Assembly (NCBI RefSeq): GCF_024451105.1
Contig: NZ_JANGEY010000001.1
Span: 248,001 to 312,000 of the forward strand
Source: Stutzerimonas stutzeri
GTDB lineage: Bacteria > Pseudomonadota > Gammaproteobacteria > Pseudomonadales > Pseudomonadaceae
Direction of reading: 5' to 3'
DNA length: 64,000 nucleotides
Part shown: positions 20,831-31,990 of the stretch, in pieces
Layout of the letters: every line of letters begins with the position of its first letter
Numbering within the stretch: the first letter of the stretch is position 1
Notes under the pieces: model-generated
What the model was told of the DNA's origin: nothing
What the model saw: the letters and a program-made list of their open reading frames with translations, nothing else
The model's database searches: none
Translations under genes and position numbers: made by a program

Positions 20831-22270
20831 TCAGCCGCCGGTGCCGCCGACGGTGATCGCCTCGATCTTCAGGGTCGGCTGGCCGACCCCGACCGGCACC
20901 GACTGGCCGTCCTTGCCGCAGGTACCCACACCGCTGTCGAGCGCCAGGTCGTTGCCGACCATCGACACCCGGCTCATCGCCTCCGGGCCGTTGCCGATCA
21001 GCGTGGCGCCCTTGACCGGCGCGGTGATCCGGCCGTCCTCGATCAGGTAGGCCTCGCTGGTGGAGAACACGAACTTGCCGCTGGTGATGTCCACCTGACC
21101 GCCGCCGAGGCTGGCGCAGTACAGGCCGCGCTTGACCGAGCGGACGATCTCCTCCGGCTCGCTCTGCCCGGCGAGCATGTAGGTGTTGGTCATCCGCGGC
21201 ATCGGCAGGTGCGCGTAGGACTCGCGGCGACCGTTGCCGGTCGGCGCCACGCCCATCAGACGGGCGTTGAGCTTGTCCTGCATGTAGCCGCGCAGCACGC
21301 CGTTCTCGATCAGCGTGGTGCACTGGGTCCGCGTGCCCTCGTCGTCGAGGCTCAGCGAGCCGCGGCGCCCCGGCAGGGTGCCGTCGTCGACGATGGTGCA
21401 CAGACTGGAAGCCACCCGCTCGCCGATCCGCCCGCTGTAGGCCGAGCTGCCCTTGCGGTTGAAGTCGCCCTCCAGACCGTGGCCGACCGCCTCGTGCAGC
21501 AGCACCCCGCTCCAGCCGTTGCCGAGCACCACCGGCAGGCTGCCGGCCGGCGCCGGGATGGCCTCGAGGTTGACCAGCGCCTGGCGCACAGCCTCGCGGG
21601 CGTAGTCCATCGCGCGGTCGCCTTCCAGGAAGTAGCGGTAGTCGGTGCGACCGCCGCCGCCATGGGCGCCGCGCTCGCGGCGACCGCCCTGCTCGACGAT
21701 CACCCCGACGTTGAAACGCACCAGCGGACGCACGTCGGCGCCCAGACTGCCGTCGGCGGCGGCGACCAGCACCTGCTCCCAGGTGCCGGCCAGGCTCACG
21801 GTGACCCGGCTGATGCGCGGATCGAGGGCGCGGGTGGCCCGGTCGATGCGCTTGAGCAGCTCGACCTTCTCGGCGCGGCTGAGCACCTCCAGCGGGTTGC
21901 CGGCGCCGTACAGGCGCGCCGGCACCTGCACCGCCGGGCTCCGCACGCGGCCCTGCTGGCCGGCGCGGGCGATCGAGCGCGCCGCGCCGATGGCCTGGCG
22001 CAGGGCATGCTCCTCGATGCTGTTGCTGTAGGCGAAACCGGTCTTCTCGCCGGACTGGGCGCGCACGCCGACGCCCTGGTCGAGGTGGAAGCTGCCTTCC
22101 TTGACGATGCCGTCCTCGAGCAGCCACGACTCGGACACCTGGCTCTGGAAGTACAGGTCGGCGGCATCGATGCCGGGACCGGCCAGCTCGCCGAGCAGCG
22201 CCGGCAGGCGCTCCAGGCTCAGGCCGCCGGGGGTCAGCAGCTGGTCGCTGACGGAGGACAGGGTGTTCAT
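20831..22270 (-). CDS. tldD: Metalloprotease TldD
   Basis: TldD is the catalytic zinc subunit of the TldD/TldE protease. The 479-residue product holds the metal-binding motif [11 protein letters not shown] in the middle and the family segments [15 protein letters not shown] and [16 protein letters not shown]. The ATG at 22270 overlaps the stop of the upstream nitrilase gene by 4 bp. The partner pmbA is encoded 0.7 kb further down the same strand, beyond darP. Confidence 0.96.
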   Translation of the reverse strand: MNTLSSVSDQLLTPGGLSLERLPALLGELAGPGIDAADLYFQSQVSESWLLEDGIVKEGSFHLDQGVGVRAQSGEKTGFAYSNSIEEHALRQAIGAARSIARAGQQGRVRSPAVQVPARLYGAGNPLEVLSRAEKVELLKRIDRATRALDPRISRVTVSLAGTWEQVLVAAADGSLGADVRPLVRFNVGVIVEQGGRRERGAHGGGGRTDYRYFLEGDRAMDYAREAVRQALVNLEAIPAPAGSLPVVLGNGWSGVLLHEAVGHGLEGDFNRKGSSAYSGRIGERVASSLCTIVDDGTLPGRRGSLSLDDEGTRTQCTTLIENGVLRGYMQDKLNARLMGVAPTGNGRRESYAHLPMPRMTNTYMLAGQSEPEEIVRSVKRGLYCASLGGGQVDITSGKFVFSTSEAYLIEDGRITAPVKGATLIGNGPEAMSRVSMVGNDLALDSGVGTCGKDGQSVPVGVGQPTLKIEAITVGGTGG

Positions 22271-23121
22271 GAGGACTCCTTGGTCGAAGGTTGCAGCGCC
22301 CCCGGACGTAGGCGGCGATGGGCATGCACAGGCATGCGCTGACGGATCGCCGCCTGCGCCGAGCGGTCGACCTGCGCCAGCAGCACCGCCTCGCCGCGCG
22401 GCTGGCGGGCCAACGGCTCGCCCCAGGGGTCGACGATCAGCGAATGGCCGAAGGTCTCCCGCGGTCCCGGGTGCAGGCCGCCCTGGTTGGCGGCCAGCAG
22501 ATAGCACTGGGTCTCGATGGCCCGCGCGCGCACCAGGATCTCCCAGTGCGCCGCGCCGGTCACCGCAGTGAACGCCGAAGGGGCGCTGATCAGCTCGGCG
22601 CCGGCCGCACGAAGGGCGCCGTACAGTTCGGGAAAGCGCAGATCGTAGCAGACGGTCAGCCCCAGCCGCCCCACCGGCGTGTCGGCCAGCACCAGACGCT
22701 CGCCGTGCAGGAAGTCGTCGGACTCGCGGTAGCTGCCGCGGCTGTCGGCCACCTCGACGTCGAACAGGTGCAGCTTGTCGTAGCGCGCGGCGATCCGCCC
22801 GTCGCTGTCGATCAGCAGCGAGCAGGCGTGCGGCTTGCCATCCGGCCGGCCCTCCGGCGGCAGCGGCAGGGTGCCGGCGACCAGCCACAGGCCCAGCTCG
22901 CGGGCGCAGGCCGTCAGCCAGGGCAGCAGCGGCCCCTCCCCGGCGAGCTCGGCGCGCCCGAGCGCCGCCAGGTCGCGCCGGCCCATGGCGGCGAAGTTTT
23001 CCGGCAGCACGGCCAGGCGTGCGCCGGCGGCGGCCGCCTCCTCGAGCAAGGCCCGCGCCCGCGCCAGGTTGGCGAGCACCTCGGACTGACTGACCATCTG
23101 GATGACCGCCACCGTAGCCAT
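22267..23121 (-). CDS. Carbon-nitrogen hydrolase (nitrilase family, Nit1-like)
   Basis: The 284-residue protein is a nitrilase-superfamily amidase. The catalytic triad is complete: Glu41 (VLPENFA), Lys116 (RYDKLHLFD) and Cys158 (VCYDLRFPE). The motifs fit the Nit1/YbeM-type enzymes that hydrolyse deaminated glutathione, but the substrate is inferred only. The ATG at 23121 is chosen because GGGAG lies six bases upstream; codons at 23127 or 23136 overlap or precede that site. It is coupled by overlap to tldD and lies downstream of yhdP, as in P. aeruginosa (PA4475). Confidence 0.9.
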   Translation of the reverse strand: MATVAVIQMVSQSEVLANLARARALLEEAAAAGARLAVLPENFAAMGRRDLAALGRAELAGEGPLLPWLTACARELGLWLVAGTLPLPPEGRPDGKPHACSLLIDSDGRIAARYDKLHLFDVEVADSRGSYRESDDFLHGERLVLADTPVGRLGLTVCYDLRFPELYGALRAAGAELISAPSAFTAVTGAAHWEILVRARAIETQCYLLAANQGGLHPGPRETFGHSLIVDPWGEPLARQPRGEAVLLAQVDRSAQAAIRQRMPVHAHRRLRPGALQPSTKESS

Positions 23122-23167
23122 CGTCATCTCCCGCAAAGCGACGGGCTCATGCTAACCCGGATCGCCC

Positions 23168-26100
23168 TCAACGCGCTTCCCCGGAGGGCCGGCCGAACAG
23201 GCTGATCTGCGGATCCTGCCAGGGGCCGTCGACCCGGTAGTCGACGCTGGCCACCCGCGAGAGGCGATCGCCGACCAGTTGGTCGACGATGAACAGCGCC
23301 CCGGCCACCGGCGCGGCGCCGGCCAGCAGGGCGGCCAGCGGCAGGTTGTTGGACAGCGGCAGGGTCACCCGCAGGCGGGCGGCAATGCGATCCTGCGCCA
23401 TGTCCAGCTGGCCGTCCAGCTCCAGGCGGGTGGAAGGCCCGTCGAGCACCAGCGGACCACGGGTCAGCAGCACGCCGTCGGTACCGATCAGGGTTCCCTC
23501 GATGCGGTCGTAGGCCAGGCCGCGACCGAGCAGGTCGGAGAAGTCCAGGCGCAGCCGCCGGCCCAGGGCATTGAAGTTGAGCAGGCCGAACACCCGCAGC
23601 GCGGCGGCACCGCCCTCGACCTCGACCAGCTGTCCCTGGCGTGCCCGCGCCACCAGGCGGCCGCTGAAGTGCTTGAGGCCGGCCAGCGCCGGCGAGCCGG
23701 GCCAGCCGCCGTCGATGTCGACCCGGAAGTCGCGGCTGCTGATACTCGGCGCATAGCCCCAGGCCAGCAGTACCTCGGCCAGGTCGGCCCCCGAGAGGCG
23801 TCCGCGGTATTCGCTGCGCGCCGCGGCGCCGACGCCCTGCCAGTCCAGAGTGCCGTCCAGGCGCAGGCCCTTGAGGTCCAGATCGAGCTGGTCGAAGCGC
23901 GCGCCGCTGCCGCTCGGCCGACTGCGGAAACGCCAGCGGCCGAGGCGCTCTTCGCCGAACGACAGCCCGTGGATGGTCACGTCCATGGCCGGCAGGCTGC
24001 GCGGGTCGACCTCGGCCAGCGGGTCGCCGACGGCGATCTCCGCCGCCTCGCGGCGGGCGCGCTCCGCGCTCGTCTCGCGCGCCGGCAGCCGCAGGCGCTC
24101 CAGCTCGATGCGCAGCGGCGCCCCGCCCGGCGGGATCAGCACCTCGCCGAACAGCTGCGGATTGTCCAGCAGCAGGCGCCAGTTGCGCCCGCTGCGCTGC
24201 AGGCCTACCTTGAGCCGCTCCAGGTTCAGGCTGCCGGCGCTGAAGCGCCCGATCTCCAGGTCCACCGACTGCAGCAGCTCGCCGGCCTCGGCCGCGCCGG
24301 CCTGGCGCGTCTGCAGGGCCTGCCAGGCCGGCCAGTCGAACTCCTCCAGCTCGCCGCGGACCTGCAGCCCCGGCTGCCGCGGCAGCACCGCCGCGGCGCC
24401 GCCCAGGCGCAGCTCGCCGCGTCCGCCGGACAGACGGCCGGGCGGCGCCGCGAAGGCGAGGCTGGCCAGCCCCGCGTAGTTCAGCGTGTAGCGGCGCTCG
24501 GCACCGTCCAGGGTCATCCGCCAGCTGGCGCTGCGCGTCTCGCCGGCCGGCTTGCCCAGCGGCGCCGGCAGGTCGATGCGCGTGCCCTGCAGATCGGAAG
24601 TCAGGCGCAGCCGGCTGCCTTCGCCGGCGATATCCAGCCAGAGCCGATAGGGCAGCTCGCCGCTGGCCGGAATCTGCGCGGGGTCGCCGCCCAGCCAGCG
24701 CACCAGCCGCTCCACGGCGATACTGCCGCGCAGGTCGAGCTCGGACTGCGGCCGGCCGGCCCGGCCCAGGGCGCGGATCGAGCCGCGCAGCGGGCGGCCG
24801 AAGGCCTGGGCGCGGACATCCGCCGCGCTCAGCCCGCGCGCGCTGTCGTAGCGGAAGGCGCCGCCGAGCTGCTCCAGCTCCAGGGCCGGCTGCGGCAGCG
24901 CAAGGCGTGCGTCCGCGGTGGCGAAGTCGACCAGCACGTGCGCCTCGGCGCCACCGCGGGCCAGCGGAATGTCCAGCTGCAGGCGGCCGTCCAGCGGGCC
25001 ATCGCCCTGCCAGCCGGCGAAGCTGCCGCTGCGCCCGAGCGGGGTGTCCTGGAGGATCTTCAGGCCGTCGCCGAGACTGCTGCGGAGCTGCCCGTCCACC
25101 TTGAGGCGCGGCATCTGCGCGGTGCCCAACGCCACCTCGGCGCGCACCTCGCTCAGCCGGCTGTCCAGCACCCGCGCCTGTGCCGCGTGCACGCGTACGC
25201 CGCGATCCTCGATGAACACCTCGCCGGCGAGCTGGCGCAGCGGCGGCCAGGCGCTCTGGTAGTCCAGCTCGGCGTCGCGCACCTGGAAGTACAGCCCCAG
25301 CGCCCGCGCCTGCGCCGCCGCCCCCTTGTTCAGCGAGCCCTGGTAGACGAACACGCCCTGCTCGATGCGTCCGCCGCGGATCGCCGTCTGCAGCCAGTCG
25401 GCCAGCGCCGGACTCAGGCCCGCCGAGCGGGTCGGCAGGTAGCGCGCGGTGTAGCGCGCATCGCCCTCGCGCAGGCCGACCTGCAGGTCCATGTAGTCCT
25501 CGGCCGCCGGGTCGCGGCGCAGGCGGATCAGCATGTTGCCGGCCAGTTCGCCCTCCTCGCCGGACAGCCGCATCAGCGCGCTGGACAGGGTGAAAGCCTC
25601 GGCATCCAGGCTCCAGCGCAACCGCGCCTGGGCCTTGTGGTAGCGCCAGGGCTCGGGAAACAGGGTGTCGAGGTGCAGCATGAAGTCCTCGGCATCCAGG
25701 CGCAGTTCGCCGCCCTCGAGACTGCCGCCGAGACTGCCGCTGACGTTGTCCAGCGCCGGTACCCCGTGCCAGGCGCCGACCCCGACCCGTTCCAGGCGCA
25801 GCTGGTACTCGACCTCGGGCAGGCCCTCCGCGCGCGGGCGGATCTCCGCGCGCAGGTCGCGCAGGCGGCCATGCGGCGCCAGGGCGACCAGCCCCTCGAG
25901 CGCCGGCTCCGGCAGCGGCGCCAGCTGGCCGACCAGCGCGGCCAGCGGTTCCAGCTCGAGGCGTTCGGCCTGCAGCAGCCAGACACCGGCCGCCGTGTCT
26001 CGGTAGCTCAACTGCAACTGCCCGGGGTTGAGACGCCGGCCGTCCAGGCTGCCGGCCAGCTCCGTGACCTGCAGGCGCCAGCCGTCGGCCGCGCGCCGGA

Positions 26101-27013
26101 AGTGGCCGCTCAGCGCCAGGTCGCGGAACGCCAGCGCCGTGCGCTGCGGCGCCGCCAGGCTCGCCTGCGCGGCGTGCAGGCGGGCGGCGGCGCGCTGCAG
26201 CGCACCGCGCGACCAGTCCAGCCACAGCTCGCCGCCGGCCTGCAGCTGCGGCAGCCGCCAGCCGCCGGGCAGGCGCTGGTCCAGCCAGGCGGCCCAGTCG
26301 CTCTGCGGCAGACTGAGATAGAGCCGCGCCTGCGCCTCGCGCCAGCGCTGCGGCTCCAGGCGGGCGTCGATGCGCCAGCTCAGCGGCTGGCCGTCGGGCA
26401 GCAGCAGGCGACCGTCGAGGCGCTGCTCGGCGCCGCGGTTTTCCAGGCTCATGCCCAGGTAATTGAAGACCAGCACCTCGCCCGTGCGGGTCTCGACGCT
26501 CAGCCGGCTGTCCTGCACCAGCAGCTCGCGCGGCGCCAGCAGCAGAGCGAGGACCTGCGCCGGGTCGCCGGCCGCCGGGTCGCCGGCCGCCGGAGCGGTC
26601 GGGCGCAGGCCCTTCAGGCGCCAGCGGCCGTCGGCCTGCTCCTGCAGGCCGAGCTGCAGGCCCTCCAGTTCGAGGCGCGCGATGCGCAGGCTGCCCGCCC
26701 GCAGGCTGCCCGGCAGGTCGGGGACCAGGCGCAGCCGGTCGAGGTACAGCGCCTCGCCGTCCAGTTCCAGCTGCACGTCGCGCAGCACCAGCAGCGGCGC
26801 CAGGCCCTGCCAGCGCCCCTCGAGGGCGCCGAGCCGCAGCGGCTGGCCGAGCGCGGCGCCGACCCGGCGCTCCAGTTCGTCGCGGTACTCGGCCACCAGC
26901 GGCACCAGCGCCCGACCGAGACTGACGTACAGCGCCGTCAGCACCAGCAACAGGGCCACGCCGACGAACAGGGCGTCCAGCAGCCGGGCGAGCCAACGGC
27001 CGCCGGCGGCCAT
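23168..27013 (-). CDS. yhdP: AsmA-like envelope protein YhdP
   Basis: YhdP is a very long inner-membrane-anchored protein of the AsmA/repeating beta-groove family that, with TamB and YdbH, carries phospholipids towards the outer membrane. The 1281-residue product has one membrane segment (about residues 13-33) and then a continuous periplasmic beta-rich chain of the DUF3971 type. A C-terminal AsmA-like part includes LRLDFSDLLGRGLAYDRIEGTL. Around residue 140 the sequence AAGDP is repeated twice, from a short tandem duplication near 26.57-26.60 kb. It follows rng by 14 bp and precedes the nitrilase gene. Confidence 0.93.
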   Translation of the reverse strand: MAAGGRWLARLLDALFVGVALLLVLTALYVSLGRALVPLVAEYRDELERRVGAALGQPLRLGALEGRWQGLAPLLVLRDVQLELDGEALYLDRLRLVPDLPGSLRAGSLRIARLELEGLQLGLQEQADGRWRLKGLRPTAPAAGDPAAGDPAQVLALLLAPRELLVQDSRLSVETRTGEVLVFNYLGMSLENRGAEQRLDGRLLLPDGQPLSWRIDARLEPQRWREAQARLYLSLPQSDWAAWLDQRLPGGWRLPQLQAGGELWLDWSRGALQRAAARLHAAQASLAAPQRTALAFRDLALSGHFRRAADGWRLQVTELAGSLDGRRLNPGQLQLSYRDTAAGVWLLQAERLELEPLAALVGQLAPLPEPALEGLVALAPHGRLRDLRAEIRPRAEGLPEVEYQLRLERVGVGAWHGVPALDNVSGSLGGSLEGGELRLDAEDFMLHLDTLFPEPWRYHKAQARLRWSLDAEAFTLSSALMRLSGEEGELAGNMLIRLRRDPAAEDYMDLQVGLREGDARYTARYLPTRSAGLSPALADWLQTAIRGGRIEQGVFVYQGSLNKGAAAQARALGLYFQVRDAELDYQSAWPPLRQLAGEVFIEDRGVRVHAAQARVLDSRLSEVRAEVALGTAQMPRLKVDGQLRSSLGDGLKILQDTPLGRSGSFAGWQGDGPLDGRLQLDIPLARGGAEAHVLVDFATADARLALPQPALELEQLGGAFRYDSARGLSAADVRAQAFGRPLRGSIRALGRAGRPQSELDLRGSIAVERLVRWLGGDPAQIPASGELPYRLWLDIAGEGSRLRLTSDLQGTRIDLPAPLGKPAGETRSASWRMTLDGAERRYTLNYAGLASLAFAAPPGRLSGGRGELRLGGAAAVLPRQPGLQVRGELEEFDWPAWQALQTRQAGAAEAGELLQSVDLEIGRFSAGSLNLERLKVGLQRSGRNWRLLLDNPQLFGEVLIPPGGAPLRIELERLRLPARETSAERARREAAEIAVGDPLAEVDPRSLPAMDVTIHGLSFGEERLGRWRFRSRPSGSGARFDQLDLDLKGLRLDGTLDWQGVGAAARSEYRGRLSGADLAEVLLAWGYAPSISSRDFRVDIDGGWPGSPALAGLKHFSGRLVARARQGQLVEVEGGAAALRVFGLLNFNALGRRLRLDFSDLLGRGLAYDRIEGTLIGTDGVLLTRGPLVLDGPSTRLELDGQLDMAQDRIAARLRVTLPLSNNLPLAALLAGAAPVAGALFIVDQLVGDRLSRVASVDYRVDGPWQDPQISLFGRPSGEAR

Positions 27014-27027
27014 CTCAGGCGCTCCGC

Positions 27028-28485
27028 TCAGAGCAGCACCACATCGAACTGCTCCTGGGAGTACTCGCTTTCCACCTGGAAGCGGATCGGCCGACCGATG
27101 AAGGCCTCGAGGTCGGCGACGTTGCCCGACTCCTCGTCGAGCAGGCGGCCGACCACCTTGTCGCTGGCCAGCACCATGTAGCCCTCGGCCTGGTAGGCGC
27201 GCGCCTCGCGGAGGATCTCGCGGAAGATCTCATAGCAGACGGTCTCCGCGGTCTTCAGCTGGCCGCGGCCCTGGCAGCTCGGGCAGGGCTCGCAGAGCAC
27301 CTGCTGGAGACTCTCGCGGGTGCGCTTGCGGGTCATCTGCACCAGGCCCAGCTCGGTGATGCCGATGATGTTGGTCTTGGCGTGGTCGCGCTCGAGCATC
27401 TTCTCCAGGGTGCGCAGCACCTGGCGGCGGTGCTCCTCGTCCTCCATGTCGATGAAGTCGATGATGATGATCCCGCCGAGATTGCGCAGGCGCAGCTGGC
27501 GGGCGATGGCGGTGGCCGCCTCGAGGTTGGTCTTGAAGATGGTTTCCTCGAGGTTGCGGTGGCCGACGAAGGCACCGGTGTTGACGTCGATGGTGGTCAT
27601 CGCCTCGGCCGGATCGACGATCAGGTAGCCGCCGGACTTGAGCAGCACCTTGCGCTCCAGGGCCTTCTGGATCTCGTCCTCGACGCCGTAGAGATCGAAG
27701 ATCGGCCGCTCGCCGGGGTAGTGCTCGAGACGGTCGGCCACCTCGGGCATCAGTTCGGCGACGAACAGGCCGACCTTCTGGAAGGTCTCCCGCGAGTCGA
27801 TGCGGATCTTCTCGGTGCGCGGGCTGACCAGGTCGCGCAGGGTGCGCAGGGCCAGCGAAAGGTCCTCGTAGATCACCGAGGGCGCCGGCGCGCTCTGCGT
27901 CTGCGCGCCGATCTGCTCCCACAGGCGGCGCAGGTAGCGGATGTCGGCGAGGATCTCGTCGGCACCTGCGCCCTCGGCGGCGGTGCGCAGGATGAAGCCG
28001 CCCTGCTCCTCGATGCCCTCGGCGGCCACGCAGGAGGCCACCACCTGCTTGAGCCGTTCGCGCTCGGACTCGCCCTCGATCTTCAGCGAGATGCCGACGT
28101 GGCAGGTGCGCGGCATGTACACCAGGTAGCGCGAGGGGATCGACAGCTGGGTGGTCAGCCGCGCACCCTTGGTGCCGATCGGATCCTTGGTCACCTGGAC
28201 CACCAGGCTCTGCCCCTCGTGGACCAGCGCGCTGATGCTCTCCACCGCATGACCCTCGCGGCTGGAGATCTCCGAGGCGTGGATGAAGGCGGCGCGCTCC
28301 AGACCGATGTCGACGAAGGCCGCCTGCATCCCCGGCAGCACGCGCACCACCTTGCCCTTGTAGATGTTGCCGACGATGCCGCGGCGCAGGGTGCGCTCGA
28401 CATGCACCTCCTGCAGCACGCCGTTTTCCACCACCGCGACGCGCGACTCCATCGGGGTGATGTTGATCAGGATCTCTTCGCTCAT
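27028..28485 (-). CDS. rng: Ribonuclease G
   Basis: RNase G matures the 5' end of 16S rRNA and degrades some mRNAs. The 485-residue product has an N-terminal S1-like domain (about residues 35-125, GNIYKGKVVRVLPGMQAAFVDIG) and the RNase E/G catalytic domain with the magnesium-binding aspartates in TIDVNTG and IIIIDFIDM. The zinc-link cysteines CEPCPSCQG are present, and the long C-terminal scaffold of RNase E is absent. The ATG at 28485 begins MSEEILINITPMESR, typical of RNase G. It lies between maf and yhdP. Confidence 0.96.
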   Translation of the reverse strand: MSEEILINITPMESRVAVVENGVLQEVHVERTLRRGIVGNIYKGKVVRVLPGMQAAFVDIGLERAAFIHASEISSREGHAVESISALVHEGQSLVVQVTKDPIGTKGARLTTQLSIPSRYLVYMPRTCHVGISLKIEGESERERLKQVVASCVAAEGIEEQGGFILRTAAEGAGADEILADIRYLRRLWEQIGAQTQSAPAPSVIYEDLSLALRTLRDLVSPRTEKIRIDSRETFQKVGLFVAELMPEVADRLEHYPGERPIFDLYGVEDEIQKALERKVLLKSGGYLIVDPAEAMTTIDVNTGAFVGHRNLEETIFKTNLEAATAIARQLRLRNLGGIIIIDFIDMEDEEHRRQVLRTLEKMLERDHAKTNIIGITELGLVQMTRKRTRESLQQVLCEPCPSCQGRGQLKTAETVCYEIFREILREARAYQAEGYMVLASDKVVGRLLDEESGNVADLEAFIGRPIRFQVESEYSQEQFDVVLL

Positions 28486-28528
28486 GTAGTTGTCGTTCTC
28501 GTGGCGGGATAGGAAGGGGCGAGACGCT

Positions 28529-29119
28529 TCAATTATCCGCAACGTCCTGCCAGCAGGCGACCCCGAATCCGCCCAGCAGCGCGGCGGTCTCGGCCAGCGG
28601 CAGACCGACCACCGCGGAATAGCTGCCCTCCAGACGCTCGACGAAGATCGCCGCCAGGCCCTGGATGGCATAACCGCCGGCCTTGTCCTGCGGCTCGCCG
28701 CTGTCCCAGTATGCCTCCGCCTCGGCGGGCGCGATCGGGCGCAAGCGCACAGTGCTGCACACCACCTGCGCCGCGCAGCGCGCGACGTCGGCCACCGCCA
28801 CCGCGGTGAGCACCTGGTGGTCGCGCCCGGACAGCGCGGCGAGCATGGCCAGGCCGTCGGCGCGGCTTTCCGGCTTGCCGAGGATGCGCCCGTCGAGCAC
28901 CACCGCGGTGTCGGCGCCGAGCACGCAGCCCTGGCCGCCCAGCACGGCCAGACCGGCGGCGGCCTTGGCGCGGGCCAGCCGCTCGACATAGGCGGCCGGC
29001 GTCTCGCCGGGCAGCACGCTTTCGTCGATGGGCGCGTCGACGCGGCGGTGGGGCACGCCGATCTGCAGCAGCAGTTCGCGGCGGCGCGGGGAGGCGGAAG
29101 CGAGATGGAGCGAAGTCAC
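28529..29119 (-). CDS. maf: Maf-family nucleotide pyrophosphatase (YhdE-like)
   Basis: Maf proteins hydrolyse non-canonical or ordinary nucleoside triphosphates such as dTTP and UTP and are often encoded beside mreBCD. The 196-residue product starts with the diagnostic [17 protein letters not shown] and has [16 protein letters not shown] and the [27 protein letters not shown] segment. The last pattern suggests the YhdE type (dTTP/UTP). It follows mreD by 42 bp. Confidence 0.94.
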   Translation of the reverse strand: MTSLHLASASPRRRELLLQIGVPHRRVDAPIDESVLPGETPAAYVERLARAKAAAGLAVLGGQGCVLGADTAVVLDGRILGKPESRADGLAMLAALSGRDHQVLTAVAVADVARCAAQVVCSTVRLRPIAPAEAEAYWDSGEPQDKAGGYAIQGLAAIFVERLEGSYSAVVGLPLAETAALLGGFGVACWQDVADN

Positions 29120-29161
29120 GTGGGAAATCCCTCTGCGAGACGAGTGGGCGCCCGGCCGACC

Positions 29162-29653
29162 TCAGGACACGTGCAACCGCAGGCTGAACCAGCGCATCAC
29201 GGTGAACACCCAGGGCCAGAGCAGCGCACTGACCAGCGCCGGGAAGAGGAACAGCAGGGTCGGCGGACGGTTGCCGGTCAGGGTGTTGAGCCACAGCTGC
29301 ACCAGCTGCACCAGGCCGAACACCACCAGCAAGACCAGGCTCTGCTGCCAGACCGGGAACATGCGCAGGCGCTGGTGCAGCGACATCAGCATGAACACGA
29401 TCAGCGCCAGGACCAGGGCATTCTGCCCCAGCGGCGTACCGTAGAGCACGTCGGCGGCCAGGCCGAGCAGCCACAGGCGGGTCATACCGATGCGCTGCGG
29501 TGCCGCCAGCGACCAGTAGGCCACCAGCAGGCCGAGCCACAGCGGCCGACCGACCGCCATGAACTCGGGCATCGGCGCCACGCTCAGCAGCAGGCCGAGC
29601 AGCAGGGTGAACCAGACGAACCAGCCGTTGCTGGAACGGGCGACCACCACCAT
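29162..29653 (-). CDS. mreD: Rod shape-determining protein MreD
   Basis: MreD is the small integral membrane partner of MreB and MreC in the elongasome. The 163-residue product is almost wholly hydrophobic with five to six predicted membrane segments and the family motif near GLAADVLYGTPLGQNAL. Its ATG overlaps the mreC stop by one base, so the two are translationally coupled. Confidence 0.94.
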   Translation of the reverse strand: MVVVARSSNGWFVWFTLLLGLLLSVAPMPEFMAVGRPLWLGLLVAYWSLAAPQRIGMTRLWLLGLAADVLYGTPLGQNALVLALIVFMLMSLHQRLRMFPVWQQSLVLLVVFGLVQLVQLWLNTLTGNRPPTLLFLFPALVSALLWPWVFTVMRWFSLRLHVS

Positions 29654-30633
29654 CAGCGGTTTCCTCCGGCGGGAGCCGCAGGAGCGGCAGGGACGACGGT
29701 CGAAGCCGCGGCCTCGGCGGGCTTCGCAGCCGGCCCGTCAGCGGCCTGCGCCGCCTCGCGGTCGGCCGCCTCCTGGGCCAGCGCGGCGTCCATCGCGCGC
29801 TGCTCCGGGGTGCGCTGGTCGCTGAACACCAGCAGCAGGTAGCGGCTGCGGTTGAGCCGCGCGGTGGGCACCGCGCGCACCACCGCGAACGGCTGGCCGG
29901 AGTCGTGGATCACTTCCTTGACCGTGGCCACCGGGTAGCCGGCCGGGAAGCGCTGGCCGAGGCCGGAGCTGACCAGCAGGTCGCCTTCCTTGATGTCGGC
30001 GGTGTCGGCGACATGGCGCAGTTCGAGCTGCTCGGGGTTGCCGGTGCCGACCGCGATGGCGCGCAGGCCGTTGCGGTTGACCTGCACCGGGATGCTGTGG
30101 GTGGTGTCGGTGAGCAGCAGCACCCGCGCGGTGTAGGGCATCACCTCGACCACCTGGCCCATCAGACCGAGGGCGTCGAGCACCGGCTGGCCGAGGGTCA
30201 CGCCGTCCTTCTCGCCCTTGTCGATGAGGATGCGGTGGGTGAAAGGATTGGGGTCGATGCCGATCAGCTCGCCGACCAGCACCTCGTCGTCGACCAGCGC
30301 GGCGGAGTTGAGCAGCTCGCGCAGACGCACGTTCTGCTCGGTGAGGGTGGCCAGCTTCTGCAGGCGGCGCTGCAGCAGCAGCGCCTCGGCCTTGAGCTTC
30401 TCGTTCTCGGCGATCAGCTCGTCGCGGCTGCTGAACTGCTGACCGACGCTCTCCCACCAACGCAGCGGCCGCTCGGCCAGCCAGTACAGCGGGGTGAGCA
30501 CTTGGCCCAGCTGGCCGCGCAGCGGCTTGAGGGTGTCGAAACGGGCGTCCACCACCATCAGCGCCACCGACAGCACGGTGAGCACCAGCAGACGCACGCC
30601 CAGCGAGGGGCCCTTGGCAAAAAGCGGTTTGAT
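29653..30633 (-). CDS. mreC: Rod shape-determining protein MreC (non-ATG start)
   Basis: MreC is the bitopic elongasome protein that links MreB to the cell-wall synthases. It has one membrane segment (IKPLFAKGPSLGVRLLVLTVLSVALMV region), a coiled coil (about 70-105) and a periplasmic beta domain, then a long Ala/Pro-rich tail. The start is a problem: there is no ATG, GTG or TTG next to the conserved beginning. GAGGAG stands six bases before the codon ATC at 30633, which corresponds to the conserved IKPLFAKG start, so ATC initiation is proposed (326 residues). A TTG at 30669 inside the palindromic region is the alternative. Confidence 0.9.
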   Translation of the reverse strand: MKPLFAKGPSLGVRLLVLTVLSVALMVVDARFDTLKPLRGQLGQVLTPLYWLAERPLRWWESVGQQFSSRDELIAENEKLKAEALLLQRRLQKLATLTEQNVRLRELLNSAALVDDEVLVGELIGIDPNPFTHRILIDKGEKDGVTLGQPVLDALGLMGQVVEVMPYTARVLLLTDTTHSIPVQVNRNGLRAIAVGTGNPEQLELRHVADTADIKEGDLLVSSGLGQRFPAGYPVATVKEVIHDSGQPFAVVRAVPTARLNRSRYLLLVFSDQRTPEQRAMDAALAQEAADREAAQAADGPAAKPAEAAASTVVPAAPAAPAGGNR

Positions 30634-30644
30634 GGCGAGCTCCT

Positions 30645-30743
30645 CGCAGCGGCTGGCCTCAAGCCACAAGCTTCAAGCCGTCTGACGGCAAGCCGGGGCT
30701 GCCTCGCCTTCCGGCCTGCCGCCTGCAGCTTGCCGCCTGGGGC
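30645..30743. repeat. REP-like imperfect repeat between mreB and mreC
   Basis: The gap between mreB and mreC holds CAAGCCACAAGCTTCAAGCCG followed by a GC-rich stretch ending GCCTGCAGCTTGCCGCCTGGGGC. AAGCTTCAAGC and GCAGCTTG-type arms are typical of Pseudomonas repetitive extragenic palindromes. The pairing is imperfect. Because mreB, mreC and mreD are all read on the minus strand, the element lies within the operon and may set the relative amounts of MreB and MreC. Confidence 0.5.
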
Positions 30744-31855
<1,112 letters not shown>

Positions 31856-31990
31856 GGCGCACATATGTTAGATTGCTCGCTTTTCCGGGCCGCCTTGGCC
31901 CTTCATCGCGGCCTTTGACCGCCGTTTCGCGGCTTTCGTTCCCTGCCCCTGCCTCGCGGTCATTCGTCGCTTTTCCGCTGGAGACCCCCG

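Noticed and set aside
26567-26600. Tandem 15-bp repeat inside yhdP as a phase-variable tract
   Set aside because: There are only two copies, the unit is a multiple of three, and it adds AAGDP without changing the frame.
23279-27181. A 1300-codon open frame on the plus strand over yhdP
   Set aside because: It is the antisense shadow of yhdP, a product of very high GC third positions; its translation is rich in Gln, Arg, Ala and His without any family motif, while the minus-strand frame has a membrane anchor and known domain order.
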